The notes under the pieces are model-generated. The model was not told the origin of the DNA and ran no database searches. It worked only from the letters and a program-made list of their open reading frames with translations. This document shows positions 17,670-27,458 of a stretch of 64,000 nt of DNA, piece after piece. The DNA is from Psychrobacter immobilis (GTDB taxonomy: Bacteria > Pseudomonadota > Gammaproteobacteria > Pseudomonadales > Moraxellaceae): positions 558,001 to 622,000 of the forward strand of contig NZ_CAJGZV010000001.1 in the NCBI RefSeq assembly GCF_904846065.1. The letters are read 5' to 3'. Each line of letters opens with the position of its first letter. Position 1 is the first letter of the stretch. Position numbers and translations under genes: made by a program.

Positions 17670-18337
17670 ACATGATGACCGAATTGGCAACAGCCTATCC
17701 TGGTTTGATGGGCGGCATGATTACCACCTTAAAAGTGCTGTTTTTGGCGATTATTGGTGGTATTAGCTTAGGAACGGTATTGGCATTGATGCGCTTGTCT
17801 GGTATCAAAGCGCTTGAGATTCCAGCAAAGCTATACGTCAATTATTTTCGTTCTGTACCGCTACTACTGGTGCTACTGTGGTTTTACTTTGCCGTACCGA
17901 TGATTTATTTTTGGATAGCGGGTAAGTATTTACAACTTGATGCTGCTTTTGCCTCTTGTGTGGTTGCTTTTATGATGTTTGAAGCCGCTTACTTTTCAGA
18001 GGTGGTGCGTGCTGGTATTCAATCGATTGGTAGTGGGCAGGTCAATGCCGCCAAAGCGCTGGGTATGACTTATGGGCAGACCATGCGTCTGGTTATTTTG
18101 CCACAAGCCTTTCGCAAAATGCTGCCGCTAATCTTGCAGCAGTGTATTATTTTATTCCAAGATACGACGTTGGTTTTCGCTATTGGTTTGACAGACTTTT
18201 TCCGTGCCGCCTATGTACGCGGTGAGCTGATGGGTTTGCTGACGCCTTACATTTTGGGTGCTGGTGCGGTGTATTTTATCATCAGTGTCAGTGCCTCCGT
18301 GGGTGTACAACAATTGCAAAAGCGTTTGCGATTTTGA
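17666..18337 (+). CDS. gltK: Glutamate/aspartate ABC transporter permease GltK
   Basis: A 223-residue inner-membrane permease. The ATG at 17666 overlaps the gltJ stop in ATGA, and AGGAGG lies just upstream. It shows YFRSVPLLLVLLWFYFAVP, the EAA loop SIGSGQVNAAKALGMTYGQTM and a C-terminal SVGVQQLQKRLRF. It partners GltJ. About 110 bp separate it from gltL, without a terminator, so gltL is probably on the same transcript. Confidence 0.93.
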   Translation: MNMMTELATAYPGLMGGMITTLKVLFLAIIGGISLGTVLALMRLSGIKALEIPAKLYVNYFRSVPLLLVLLWFYFAVPMIYFWIAGKYLQLDAAFASCVVAFMMFEAAYFSEVVRAGIQSIGSGQVNAAKALGMTYGQTMRLVILPQAFRKMLPLILQQCIILFQDTTLVFAIGLTDFFRAAYVRGELMGLLTPYILGAGAVYFIISVSASVGVQQLQKRLRF

Positions 18338-18447
18338 TAGATATTTATCTTGGCTTGCGCTTTTTGAGTGTTGAGGCTTTGGTTGAGTAGTTGATTTAAC
18401 TTTTTTTAAATGACGATTATTAAAAACAATGTGGTTAGGAGCCAGTG

Positions 18448-19251
18448 ATGAGCAAAGCTGATACATACTTAAATGCCTTTGGCGGACTGGTCACCAATAA
18501 TGGTCATGCTAGTGATGAGATGGTCATTCAAATGTCCGATGTCAGCAAATGGTATGGGGATTTTCAAGTATTGAGTGATTGTACGGCGCATGTTCATAAA
18601 GGCGATGTCGTTGTCGTGTGCGGGCCATCAGGTAGTGGTAAGTCAACCTTGATTAAGACGGTCAATGGACTGGAGCCTTTTCAAGAAGGTGGGATCATGG
18701 TAAATGGTATCTCAGTTGGTGCGGCAAAAACCAATCTGCCAAAATTACGCAGCCGTGTCGGCATGGTCTTTCAGCATTTTGAGTTGTTTCCGCATTTGAC
18801 CATTATTGATAATTTAACGGTCGCTCAAATTAAAGTATTGGGTCGCAAAGAGAGCGAGGCCAAGCAAAAAGCCATGGCATATTTAGATCGCGTTGGACTA
18901 ACGGTACAGGCTGCGAAATATCCAGCCGAGCTCTCTGGTGGTCAGCAGCAGCGTGTTGCGATTGCACGAGCGCTGGCAATGGATCCTGTAGCGATGCTCT
19001 TTGATGAGCCGACCTCTGCGCTTGACCCTGAGATGATTCAAGAAGTACTTGATGTCATGGTTGAGCTGACTCGTGATGGCATGACCATGATGTGTGTGAC
19101 CCATGAAATGGGCTTTGCCAGTCAAGTAGCCAACCGTATTATCTTTATGGACGAAGGTCATATTGTTGAGAACTGTAGTAAGGATGAGTTTTTTGAAGGG
19201 GCAAAAAGTGATCGCGCGCAACTTTTCTTATCGAAGATTTTGAATCACTAA
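18448..19251 (+). CDS. gltL: Glutamate/aspartate ABC transporter ATP-binding protein
   Basis: A 267-residue ATPase with Walker A GPSGSGKS, Q-loop VFQHFELFPHLT, signature LSGGQQQ, Walker [13 protein letters not shown] and switch His in CVTHEMGFA, all as in GltL/GlnQ. It starts at ATG 18448, with AGGAG 6 bp upstream; a GTG three bases earlier is less likely. The first 25 residues are an extension before the usual family start (MVIQMSDVSKWYG region). It completes gltIJKL and is followed by a terminator. Confidence 0.93.
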   Translation: MSKADTYLNAFGGLVTNNGHASDEMVIQMSDVSKWYGDFQVLSDCTAHVHKGDVVVVCGPSGSGKSTLIKTVNGLEPFQEGGIMVNGISVGAAKTNLPKLRSRVGMVFQHFELFPHLTIIDNLTVAQIKVLGRKESEAKQKAMAYLDRVGLTVQAAKYPAELSGGQQQRVAIARALAMDPVAMLFDEPTSALDPEMIQEVLDVMVELTRDGMTMMCVTHEMGFASQVANRIIFMDEGHIVENCSKDEFFEGAKSDRAQLFLSKILNH

Positions 19252-19293
19252 AATCTCTATTTCATTATTTGAATTTTTTATAAATAGCATCTC

Positions 19294-19325
19294 TAAAAAG
19301 CGTCTATTAATAGGCGCTTTTTTTG
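19294..19325 (+). terminator. Rho-independent terminator of gltIJKL
   Basis: AAAAAGCGTCTATT pairs with AATAGGCGCTTTTT, one G-T pair, tight loop, then T-run. Confidence 0.85.
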
Positions 19326-19444
19326 TGGAAGTTGATTTATACCTTCAATTTGGATGCGTATGTGAGTGCATACCTGTTTACTGATACAATAGCGGTCAAT
19401 ATTTCTGATAATTAAAATAATTCATAAACCGTATTGGAGTTCAT

Positions 19445-20668
19445 ATGAGTGTAGAAAATTCATTAGTAGAATCATCTAAAGGTATCGTCATTATTGGTGC
19501 AGGTTTGGCAGGCTGGCATGTCATTGATGCCATTCGTGCAAAAGACAAAGACATCCCGATTACCTTAATTACTGCCGACAGTGGCGATCGTTATCACAAG
19601 CCAATGCTGACCATGGCGATTAGCCAAAAGAAAAGTGCAGCAGATTTGGTCAGAGCAACAGGCGTTGATGCCGCAGAAGCTGCAAATATTAAGCTACTTG
19701 CCAACACGCAAGTAACGGATGTTGATACGACCACTCAACAGTTGCAGCTTATCTCTGCGCTGCGCTCAGATCCCGTTTATACCAATTACGCCACAATCGG
19801 CTATGACAAGTTGGTGCTCGCCATGGGTGCGCATCCTATCTTCCCAAAAAGCTTGCCAGAGGATTTGGTATGGCACGTCAATCATATTGAGCGCTTTGGA
19901 CAGTTGCAAGAAAAGCTAGCAACTGGCAGTCAGCACGTTGCCATCGTTGGTGCAGGTATGGTTGGGACGGAGATTGCAGAAGACTTATTAAAAGCCGGTC
20001 ATCAAGTGACACTCATTGATTTAAACGATGCGCCACTATCACAAATGCTACCGCCAAAAGCAACTTCTCGTATCGCCCAAGCGGTCAAGTCGCAAGGGAT
20101 TAACTTTTTAGGAGGGTATCAGGTATCTGCTATTACTCGTATCAGTGATGGAAAACTGCAGGTCAGTTATGAGGCGCTAGCATCAGCGACAGAAAGCAGT
20201 ATTGCTGAGCCAATCGAACCACTCATCGTGGATCATGTGATTGCCAGTACAGGTTTGACGGTCGATGACAAACTGCCTACCGCAGCTGGTGTCGATTTTG
20301 ACCGTCGCACTGGGATCGTGGTGGATGCGCCGACCTTGCGTACCAGTACAGCCAATATTTATGCGATTGGTGACTGTATGTCTATCGATGGTGTACCGTG
20401 TCGCTATGTCGCCCCATTACGCGCGCAGGCTGCTACCATTGCTGATGATGTGTTGGGCCTAGATCATAATGGCTATGAGCATAAACCGCCAATGATTCGT
20501 CTAAAAAACAAAGCAATCTCCGTCATGGTGACAGGTGTGCCAAAAGCGACTGGTAATTGGCAGGTCAAGACAGAAAGTGATGAAGAGCTGGTCATGGACT
20601 TGCTAAATGATAGTGATGAAGTCAGCGCAACAGTAACGATTAAATCGCCTGTAGCACCTACATTGTAA
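19445..20668 (+). CDS. FAD-dependent NAD(P)H oxidoreductase, rubredoxin reductase-like
   Basis: A 407-residue pyridine-nucleotide-disulfide-family flavoprotein. The FAD-binding Rossmann motif is IVIIGAGLAGWHVI near the N-terminus, the NAD-binding motif is VAIVGAGMVGTEIAEDL, and TANIYAIGDC closes the FAD site. The conserved RYHKPMLTMAIS stretch resembles rubredoxin-NAD reductases of Acinetobacter/Pseudomonas, which pass electrons from NADH to rubredoxin for alkane hydroxylase or oxygen defence. No rubredoxin gene is adjacent, so the partner is unknown; a ferredoxin reductase role is the alternative. The gene is monocistronic, between two terminators. Confidence 0.8.
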   Translation: MSVENSLVESSKGIVIIGAGLAGWHVIDAIRAKDKDIPITLITADSGDRYHKPMLTMAISQKKSAADLVRATGVDAAEAANIKLLANTQVTDVDTTTQQLQLISALRSDPVYTNYATIGYDKLVLAMGAHPIFPKSLPEDLVWHVNHIERFGQLQEKLATGSQHVAIVGAGMVGTEIAEDLLKAGHQVTLIDLNDAPLSQMLPPKATSRIAQAVKSQGINFLGGYQVSAITRISDGKLQVSYEALASATESSIAEPIEPLIVDHVIASTGLTVDDKLPTAAGVDFDRRTGIVVDAPTLRTSTANIYAIGDCMSIDGVPCRYVAPLRAQAATIADDVLGLDHNGYEHKPPMIRLKNKAISVMVTGVPKATGNWQVKTESDEELVMDLLNDSDEVSATVTIKSPVAPTL

Positions 20669-20691
20669 CGATTAAAAAAGCTCTAAATCAT

Positions 20692-20730
20692 AGCCAGTGT
20701 TGCTATCCTAATGCAGCGCTGGCTTTTTTA
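20692..20730 (+). terminator. Rho-independent terminator after the flavoprotein gene
   Basis: A 12-pair stem (20692-20703 with 20713-20724, two G-T pairs), then a T-run. Confidence 0.85.
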
Positions 20731-20812
20731 TGTCTATCGTATCTTTTATATAAATAATCAACTTAATAAGATGGCGCAGCAATAGTAATCAATACGTCCT
20801 GTATCAATATTA

Positions 20813-20842
20813 TTGACAGGCTTTCATTTAAGAGGCTATATT
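20813..20842 (+). promoter_or_regulatory. Sigma-70 promoter of ligase 1
   Basis: TTGACA (20813-20818), 18-bp spacer, TATATT (20837-20842). The same arrangement, with similar flanks, is found upstream of ligase 2. Confidence 0.65.
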
Positions 20843-20898
20843 GGTTAGGGCTTGATTTAATTATAGTCTATGGTGACAGAGAATATTCAAGGAAGAAT

Positions 20899-20946
20899 AT
20901 GACATTTACCTTTGTAGTCTATTACCGCTCTGATAACAAACATTAA
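20899..20946 (+). CDS. Possible 15-residue leader peptide
   Basis: ATG 20899 lies just after AAGGAAG and opens a 15-codon frame ([15 protein letters not shown]) that stops at 20946, 23 bp before ligase 1. The AAGGAAGAAT segment is conserved upstream of ligase 2, where a frame of only four codons follows. Translation is unproven; the conserved segment could instead be part of a structured leader. Confidence 0.25.
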   Translation: MTFTFVVYYRSDNKH

Positions 20947-20969
20947 ACAGCAAAACGAAAGGACTCGTT

Positions 20970-22757
20970 ATGACTCAAGTTTCTGACTTTGAAAGTACTA
21001 TTAATGAAAGTACGCCTAATAACAGTATTCTCAACAATATCCCTAAAGTTAATGTAGGCGTGCGTTCAGCAAATGCGCCACTCACCCAAAGCCATGATAA
21101 AGGCATTGATGTGTCGCTGATTGAAGCGACAATCGGTGATTTTTTTGATGCCATTGTCAATAAATATCCAGAGCGTGAAGCTTTGGTTTCTCGTCATCAA
21201 AATATTCGCTGGGCGTATCGCGAACTACAAGAGAAAGTTAATCAGTTAGCGAGTGCCATGATTGAAATGGGGCTAGAAATCGGTGATCGCATCGGTATCT
21301 GGTCACACAATAATGCTGAATGGCTTTTGATGCAATTGGCAACCGCGAAAGTCGGCGTTATCCTCGTCAATATCAATCCCGCTTACCGTACCTTTGAGCT
21401 GCAATATGCACTGAATAAGCTGGGCTGTTCGGCATTGGTATTAATGCGTCATTTCAAAAGCAGCGACTATACGCAAATGATTCGTGAGCTTTGTCCTGAG
21501 ATTTATCATAAAGATTATACTCAGCTTGATTTGGTCGAGATTCCAACGATTGAGCGCATCATTTGGATTGACGAGCCAGCATCTGATGAAAATTTCAATT
21601 TTATGCAGAAATTCTCTGCTTGGATGGCAGAGGGTAACGCAAACGACCCTCGCGTCGCGGAGCGCCAAGCCCAGCTTAAGAATACCGATGCTATTAGTGT
21701 GCAGTTTACTAGTGGGACAACGGGTACACCAAAAGGCGCTACTTTAACGCATCGAAATATCTTGAATAATGGCTACTTCCTTGGCGAAGGTATGAGGCTG
21801 ACAGAGGAGGATAGGCTATGCATTCCATTACCGCTTTATCACTGCTTTGGCATGGTAGGTGGTAATTTAGCTATTTTAACCCATGGTGGTTGCGCCGTTT
21901 ATCCTAATGATGGCTTTGATCCGCTCACCGTATTGCAAACGGTCGAAAAAGAAAAATGTACCGCCTTGCTCGGCGTACCGACGATGTTTATCGCAGAGCT
22001 GGATCATCCAGACTTCGACAGTTTTGACTTGACCAGCTTACGTACTGGTATTATGGGCGGCTCTAGTTGTCCCATCGAAGTCATGCGCCGCGTCATGGAT
22101 AAAATGCACATGAGCGAGGTGACGATTGCTTATGGCATGACCGAGACCAGTCCAGCTTCTTGTCAAACCAGCTCGCAAACACCCCTTGAAAAAAGAGTTT
22201 CTACCGTAGGGATGGTGCTGCCCGCGCTTGAGGTCAAAATCGTGGATACCGAAACGGGTGATGTCGTCCCGATTGGAGAGACGGGTGAATTACTCACTTA
22301 TGGCTACGCGGTGATGAAAGGCTATTGGGGCAGCCGCTTTAAAACACGCGCGGCGATTACTGATGGCTGGATGCATACGGGTGATTTGGCGGTAATGGAC
22401 GAAGATGGCTACATCACTGTGGTGGGACGTAGCAAGGACATGGTCATTCGCGGCGGCGAAAACATCTATCCAGTAGAAGTCGAAAACTATCTCTATCGTC
22501 ATCCGAAGATTCGCGATGTACAAATTGTTGGTGTTCCTGATAAAAAGTACGGTGAGGTACTTGCGGCGTGGATTATTACAAAAGAGCCAAATAGCTTAAG
22601 CGAAGAAGAGGTAAGGCAGTTTTGTTGTGACCATATTGCTCATTATAAAGTGCCGACCTACTTTCGTTTCGTTGATGAATATCCAATGACCATCACTGGT
22701 AAAATTCAGAAATTCAAAATTGTTGAGCAAATGATAAAAGAATTGGGTCTGGAGTGA
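20970..22757 (+). CDS. Acyl-CoA ligase (AMP-forming), copy 1
   Basis: Activates a carboxylic acid to its CoA thioester through an acyl-AMP. The 595-residue ANL-superfamily enzyme has the P-loop [19 protein letters not shown]5 motif YGMTETSP, A7 [15 protein letters not shown]8 [20 protein letters not shown] and the A10 lysine in [10 protein letters not shown]. Similar ligases sit next to liu genes in other gammaproteobacteria, so branched or medium-chain acids feeding leucine/isovalerate degradation are plausible substrates; this is inference. A closely similar copy follows at 23040. It has its own promoter and terminator, and ACGAAAGGACTCGTT just before the ATG is shared with copy 2. Confidence 0.9.
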   Translation: MTQVSDFESTINESTPNNSILNNIPKVNVGVRSANAPLTQSHDKGIDVSLIEATIGDFFDAIVNKYPEREALVSRHQNIRWAYRELQEKVNQLASAMIEMGLEIGDRIGIWSHNNAEWLLMQLATAKVGVILVNINPAYRTFELQYALNKLGCSALVLMRHFKSSDYTQMIRELCPEIYHKDYTQLDLVEIPTIERIIWIDEPASDENFNFMQKFSAWMAEGNANDPRVAERQAQLKNTDAISVQFTSGTTGTPKGATLTHRNILNNGYFLGEGMRLTEEDRLCIPLPLYHCFGMVGGNLAILTHGGCAVYPNDGFDPLTVLQTVEKEKCTALLGVPTMFIAELDHPDFDSFDLTSLRTGIMGGSSCPIEVMRRVMDKMHMSEVTIAYGMTETSPASCQTSSQTPLEKRVSTVGMVLPALEVKIVDTETGDVVPIGETGELLTYGYAVMKGYWGSRFKTRAAITDGWMHTGDLAVMDEDGYITVVGRSKDMVIRGGENIYPVEVENYLYRHPKIRDVQIVGVPDKKYGEVLAAWIITKEPNSLSEEEVRQFCCDHIAHYKVPTYFRFVDEYPMTITGKIQKFKIVEQMIKELGLE

Positions 22758-22778
22758 TTTGAGACTATTAATCACTGG

Positions 22779-22820
22779 AAAAGCCAGCTTTTTTCTATAT
22801 ATGATAAGGCTGGCTTTTTT
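22779..22820 (+). terminator. Rho-independent terminator between the two ligases
   Basis: AAAAGCCAGC (22779-22788) pairs perfectly with GCTGGCTTTT (22809-22818) around a 20-base AT-rich loop, followed by T. Confidence 0.75.
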
Positions 22821-22918
22821 GATTTAAGTCATTCAGAAAATTCGTCACTTAATCATGACTGATGAATTTATCTTATCTTATACTATCATTTTAAATGATA
22901 CATATTGTATTACTATTA

Positions 22919-22948
22919 TTGACAGCCTTCGATTTAAGACGGTATAGT
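22919..22948 (+). promoter_or_regulatory. Sigma-70 promoter of ligase 2 and probably the liu operon
   Basis: TTGACA (22919-22924), 18-bp spacer, TATAGT (22943-22948). It is a duplicate of the ligase 1 promoter: the flanking sequence and the downstream TTCAAGGAAGAAT element are shared. No terminator was seen between ligase 2 and liuB, so it may drive the whole cluster. Confidence 0.65.
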
Positions 22949-23039
22949 AGCTAACGCTAGTTAAGACCTGTTCAAGGAAGAATGAATCGGCGATAGGCGA
23001 CTAATAAGCACCATAAAAAGTAAAACGAAAGGACTCGTT

Positions 23040-24815
23040 ATGACGCAAAATTCTGATTTTGATGCGACTCACATTGATTTTGATACTATTCTAAATAGCA
23101 TTCCTAGTATTAATATGGGCGCACGCTCAGCAAATGCACCGCTTACCCAAAGCTATGATAAAGGTCCTGATGTGCCGCTCATTGAAGCGACTATCGGTGA
23201 CTTTTTTGATGCTATTGTATCCAAATATCCAGAGCGCGAAGCCTTGGTTTCTCGCCATCAAAATATTCGCTGGACCTACCGAGAATTGCAACAGCAAGTC
23301 AATCAGTTAGCGAGTGCCATGATTGAAATGGGGCTGGAAATCGGTGATCGCATCGGTATCTGGTCACACAATAATGCTGAATGGCTGCTCATGCAATTAG
23401 CAACGGCAAAAGCCGGTATTATCCTTGTCAATATCAATCCTGCCTATCGTACCTTTGAGCTGCAATATGCCTTGAATAAATTGGGCTGTTCAGCGCTTGT
23501 ACTCATGCGCCATTTCAAAACCAGCGATTACGCCAGTCTCATCAGTGAACTGTGTCCTGAGATTTATCATAAAGACTACACCCAGCTTGATTTGGTCGAG
23601 ATTCCAACGATTGAGCGTATCATTTGGATTGATGAGCCATCATCTGAAGAAACCTTTGGCTTTATGCAGAAATTCTCTGCATGGATGGCGGAAGGCGATG
23701 CTAACGATCCACGGGTTGCAGAGCGCCAAGCCCAACTCAAAAACACCGATGCTATCAATGTTCAGTTCACCAGTGGCACGACTGGTACGCCAAAAGGTGC
23801 AACATTAAGCCATCGTAATATTCTTAACAACGGTTACTTCATCGGTGAGGCTATGAATCTCACAGAAGAGGACAGACTCTGTATTCCAGTGCCACTCTAC
23901 CATTGTTTCGGTATGGTGCTTGGTAACTTAGCTATTCTCACGCATGGTGGTTGTATCGTTTATCCGAACGATGGTTTTGAGCCATTGACTGTGTTGCAAG
24001 CCGTCGAAGAAGAAAAATGTACGGGTTTGCACGGTGTGCCAACGATGTTTATCGCTGAGCTTGACCATCCAGAGTTTAAAAACTTTGATTTATCGACTTT
24101 GCGTACTGGCATCATGGCGGGCTCTAGTTGTCCGATCGAAGTCATGCGCCGCGTCATCGACGAGATGCATATGAGTGAAGTCACCATTGCATATGGCATG
24201 ACAGAGACCAGTCCAGTGTCTTGCCAGACCAATGAGCACACGCCACTTGATAAACAAGTCTCAACCGTTGGTTTAGTACAGCCTGCGCTTGAAGTCAAAG
24301 TCATCAATACTGAAACCGGTGAGACTGTCGCATTGGGCGAGACCGGTGAGTTACTGACACGTGGTTATTCAGTGATGAAAGGCTATTGGGGCAGTCGCTT
24401 CAAAACCCGCGCAGCCATCCAAGACGGTTGGATGCATACGGGTGATTTGGCTACGATGGATGAAGACGGTTATGTCAAAATCGTTGGTCGTAGTAAAGAC
24501 ATGGTGATTCGTGGCGGTGAGAATATTTATCCGGTCGAAATCGAAAACTATCTCTATCGTCATCCGAAGATTCGAGATGTGCAAATCGTCGGTATTCCTG
24601 ATAAAAAGTATGGTGAAGTACTCGCGGCGTGGATTATTCCTAAAGAAGCAGACAGCTTGACGGAAGAAGACGTTCGCGAGTTCTGTAGCGAGCATATTGC
24701 CCATTATAAAGTACCGACTTATTATCGTTTCGTGACTGAATATCCAATGACCATCACTGGAAAAATTCAGAAATATAAAATTATTGAGCAGATGATAGAA
24801 GAGCTGAGTCTATAG
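23040..24815 (+). CDS. Acyl-CoA ligase (AMP-forming), copy 2
   Basis: A 591-residue paralogue of the preceding ligase, colinear over its full length and identical at most positions. It has [60 protein letters not shown] and the C-terminal [10 protein letters not shown]. The copies differ mainly in the first 25 residues and at scattered sites near the acyl pocket (for example GMVLGNLAI here and GMVGGNLAI in copy 1; GLHGVPT here and ALLGVPT in copy 1), which could change chain preference. It lies 113 bp upstream of liuB with no terminator seen, so it is probably the first gene of the liu transcript. Confidence 0.9.
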   Translation: MTQNSDFDATHIDFDTILNSIPSINMGARSANAPLTQSYDKGPDVPLIEATIGDFFDAIVSKYPEREALVSRHQNIRWTYRELQQQVNQLASAMIEMGLEIGDRIGIWSHNNAEWLLMQLATAKAGIILVNINPAYRTFELQYALNKLGCSALVLMRHFKTSDYASLISELCPEIYHKDYTQLDLVEIPTIERIIWIDEPSSEETFGFMQKFSAWMAEGDANDPRVAERQAQLKNTDAINVQFTSGTTGTPKGATLSHRNILNNGYFIGEAMNLTEEDRLCIPVPLYHCFGMVLGNLAILTHGGCIVYPNDGFEPLTVLQAVEEEKCTGLHGVPTMFIAELDHPEFKNFDLSTLRTGIMAGSSCPIEVMRRVIDEMHMSEVTIAYGMTETSPVSCQTNEHTPLDKQVSTVGLVQPALEVKVINTETGETVALGETGELLTRGYSVMKGYWGSRFKTRAAIQDGWMHTGDLATMDEDGYVKIVGRSKDMVIRGGENIYPVEIENYLYRHPKIRDVQIVGIPDKKYGEVLAAWIIPKEADSLTEEDVREFCSEHIAHYKVPTYYRFVTEYPMTITGKIQKYKIIEQMIEELSL

Positions 24816-24928
24816 AAATTTGACCACTCTTATCTGTTATTTTATGAGTAAGATATATGAGTAAAAGCTAAAATAAAGCATAAAATAAAAAAGCCACTCG
24901 CATTTACGCATTAAAGAAAAGGGATGTC

Positions 24929-26539
24929 ATGAGCGCTATCATAACCAGTAAACTGAGTCCGAACGCCGCTGAATTTCAGCAAAACAGTGCCGCAATGCAA
25001 GCGGTGGTCGATGACCTATATGGCCACTTACGTAAAGTCGTGCAAGGCGGTTCAGAGCGTGCACGTGCCAAGCATTTAGCCCGTGGCAAACTCTTGCCTC
25101 GTGAGCGTGTTGAGCGTTTGCTCGATGTGGGTACGCCATTTTTAGAAGTGGCACCGATGGCCGCGCACGATATGTATGGCGAAGAGATTCCAGCGGCAGG
25201 CGTGATTGCGGGTATCGGTCGTATCAATGGCATTGAGTGTATGATTGTCTGTAATGATGCCACGGTAAAGGGTGGCACTTACTACCCAATGACGGTCAAA
25301 AAACATCTGCGTGCACAAGAAATCGCGCAAGAAAACAATTTGCCTTGTGTTTATTTGGTGGATTCAGGCGGGGCTAACTTACCCAATCAAGATGATGTGT
25401 TCCCCGATAAAGAACACTTTGGTCGCATCTTCTTTAATCAGGCCAATATGAGTGCCGCCGGTATTCCACAGATTGCCGTGGTCATGGGCAGCTGTACGGC
25501 TGGCGGGGCTTATGTGCCAGCGATGAGTGATGAGTCGATCATCGTGAAAGACCAAGGTACTATCTTTTTGGGTGGTCCTCCACTGGTAAAAGCGGCGACA
25601 GGTGAAGAGGTCACGGCGGAAGACTTGGGCGGCGGCGATGTGCATACTCGTCTGTCGGGGGTCGTCGACCACTTAGCACAGAGCGATACCCATGCATTGT
25701 CGATTGCGCGTAACATCGTTAGCCATCTAAATCGTCCTGCGAAGCAAGTGCCCAATCAAATCAAACCGCGTCCACCACGCTATGATGCCAAAGAGTTATA
25801 TGGCGTCATTCCAACCGATAAGCGCAAGCCATTTGATATCAAAGAAATCATTGCTCGTATCGTCGATGACAGTGCTTTTGATGAATTTAAATCACGATTT
25901 GGCACGACGCTGGTTTGCGGATTCGCTCATATCGAAGGGATGCCAGTCGGTATCATCGCCAACAACGGTATCTTATTTAGTGAGTCAGCGCAAAAAGGCA
26001 CGCACTTCATTGAGCTGTGCTGTAAACGCAAAATTCCATTAGTATTTTTACAAAATATCACAGGCTTTATGGTCGGGCGTAAGTACGAAAATGAAGGCAT
26101 TGCCCGTCACGGTGCCAAAATGGTTATGGCAGTAGCCAATGCAAAAGTACCGAAATTTACGGTCATCGTCGGTGGTTCGTTTGGTGCTGGTAACTACGGC
26201 ATGTGCGGCCGCGCTTATAGCCCGCGTTTCTTATGGATGTGGCCAAATGCCCGCATCTCTGTGATGGGCGGCGAGCAAGCAGCATCGGTACTGGCAACAG
26301 TTAAGCGTGACAATTTTGACCGTAAAGGTGAGACATGGAGTGAGGAAGACGAAGCGGCATTTAAAGCACCGATTCGTGAGATGTATGAAAAGCAAGGTCA
26401 CCCATATTATGCCACCGCACGTTTATGGGATGATGGCGTGATTGACCCTGCTGATACCCGTCATGTATTAGCATTAGGGTTAAGCGCTGCGTATAACGCG
26501 CCGATCGAAGAGACGACGTTTGGTATTTTTAGAATGTAA
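24929..26539 (+). CDS. liuB: Methylcrotonyl-CoA carboxylase carboxyltransferase (beta) subunit
   Basis: Transfers CO2 from carboxybiotin to 3-methylcrotonyl-CoA in leucine catabolism. The 536-residue length and the [24 protein letters not shown] N-terminus, the [20 protein letters not shown] stretch, the oxyanion regions around [17 protein letters not shown] and [17 protein letters not shown], and [13 protein letters not shown] match the MCC beta family, as opposed to propionyl-CoA carboxylase. It works with the biotin-bearing subunit LiuD encoded at 27459. The starting ATG 24929 follows GGGATG. The order B-C-D-E-A differs from the Pseudomonas liuRABCDE order. Confidence 0.92.
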   Translation: MSAIITSKLSPNAAEFQQNSAAMQAVVDDLYGHLRKVVQGGSERARAKHLARGKLLPRERVERLLDVGTPFLEVAPMAAHDMYGEEIPAAGVIAGIGRINGIECMIVCNDATVKGGTYYPMTVKKHLRAQEIAQENNLPCVYLVDSGGANLPNQDDVFPDKEHFGRIFFNQANMSAAGIPQIAVVMGSCTAGGAYVPAMSDESIIVKDQGTIFLGGPPLVKAATGEEVTAEDLGGGDVHTRLSGVVDHLAQSDTHALSIARNIVSHLNRPAKQVPNQIKPRPPRYDAKELYGVIPTDKRKPFDIKEIIARIVDDSAFDEFKSRFGTTLVCGFAHIEGMPVGIIANNGILFSESAQKGTHFIELCCKRKIPLVFLQNITGFMVGRKYENEGIARHGAKMVMAVANAKVPKFTVIVGGSFGAGNYGMCGRAYSPRFLWMWPNARISVMGGEQAASVLATVKRDNFDRKGETWSEEDEAAFKAPIREMYEKQGHPYYATARLWDDGVIDPADTRHVLALGLSAAYNAPIEETTFGIFRM

Positions 26540-26588
26540 TCATCCTAAGGTCTGCCTAAATAATGAGATATCAAATATAGAGAAAGTT

Positions 26589-27398
26589 ATGCAAAAAGAC
26601 AGTGATAAAAATTATAAAAGCCTATTGGTTAAAGTGGAACAACACGTTGCTACGGTGACCTTAAATCGCCCTGAGATACGTAATGCTTTCAATGATGAAA
26701 TGATTAATGAGCTAACCGATGCATTCAATACATTTGGTGCTGATGATGAGGTACGTGTCATTGTGCTAGCCGCTGCTGGCAAGGCATTTTGTGCGGGTGC
26801 TGATTTGAATTGGATGCGTGCCATGGCAGATTATAGCTACGAGGAAAACTTAGCAGACGCGGACAAATTAGCGCAAATGCTCAAAACTATTTACGAGTGC
26901 CCAAAGCCAACAGTCGCGGCTATTCAAGGTGATGTTTATGCAGGCGGCATGGGCTTAGTAGCCGTCTGTGATGTGGCCATCGCTGTCAAAATTGCAAACT
27001 TCTGCCTAAGTGAAGTGCGTTTGGGCTTAGCCCCTGCAACGATTAGCCCTTATGTCATCCGAGCGCTAGGCGCTAGAGCATCGCAGCGTTACTTCTTAAG
27101 TGCTGAAGTATTTGATGCTAAAAAGGCACGGCAGCTTGGCTTTATCCATGAGCGTGTTAGCGAAGAGTGGCTGGCTGATGAGGTCGCTATATTTTGTAGC
27201 AAAGTCGTCAAAAACAGCCCTGATGCAGTCAAAACTTGCAAGCAGCTATTACACGATGTCGCTGATGCTCCCATCACTGATAAGCTGATTGCCGATACGG
27301 TAAAAGGCATCGCTGATATTCGCTCATCAGAGCAAGGCAAAGAGGGCGTGCAGGCATTTTTGCAAAAGCGTAAACCTGATTGGCTAACAGCAGACTAA
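26589..27398 (+). CDS. liuC: Methylglutaconyl-CoA hydratase (enoyl-CoA hydratase family)
   Basis: Hydrates 3-methylglutaconyl-CoA to HMG-CoA. The 269-residue crotonase-fold protein shows VTLNRPEIRNAFNDEMI, AAAGKAFCAGADLNWMRAMA for the first oxyanion loop and GDVYAGGMGLVAVCDVAIA for the second. ATG 26589 is chosen; the open frame extends 23 codons further into liuB but that part has no family resemblance. It lies 49 bp after liuB. Function rests on its position between the two carboxylase subunits and on the NWMR segment typical of AUH/LiuC proteins. Confidence 0.9.
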   Translation: MQKDSDKNYKSLLVKVEQHVATVTLNRPEIRNAFNDEMINELTDAFNTFGADDEVRVIVLAAAGKAFCAGADLNWMRAMADYSYEENLADADKLAQMLKTIYECPKPTVAAIQGDVYAGGMGLVAVCDVAIAVKIANFCLSEVRLGLAPATISPYVIRALGARASQRYFLSAEVFDAKKARQLGFIHERVSEEWLADEVAIFCSKVVKNSPDAVKTCKQLLHDVADAPITDKLIADTVKGIADIRSSEQGKEGVQAFLQKRKPDWLTAD

Positions 27399-27458
27399 CG
27401 ACATAAATGAGTAAATAAACAAGACCTCAAATAAAAACGACAAGAAACAGGGATAGTT

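Larger units (their letters stand above)
20669..20969. other. Intergenic region before the first acyl-CoA ligase
   Basis: These 301 bp carry the terminator of the flavoprotein gene, a sigma-70-like promoter (20813-20842), a possible leader peptide (20899-20946) and the ligase ribosome binding site. Several segments recur upstream of the second ligase. Confidence 0.6.
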
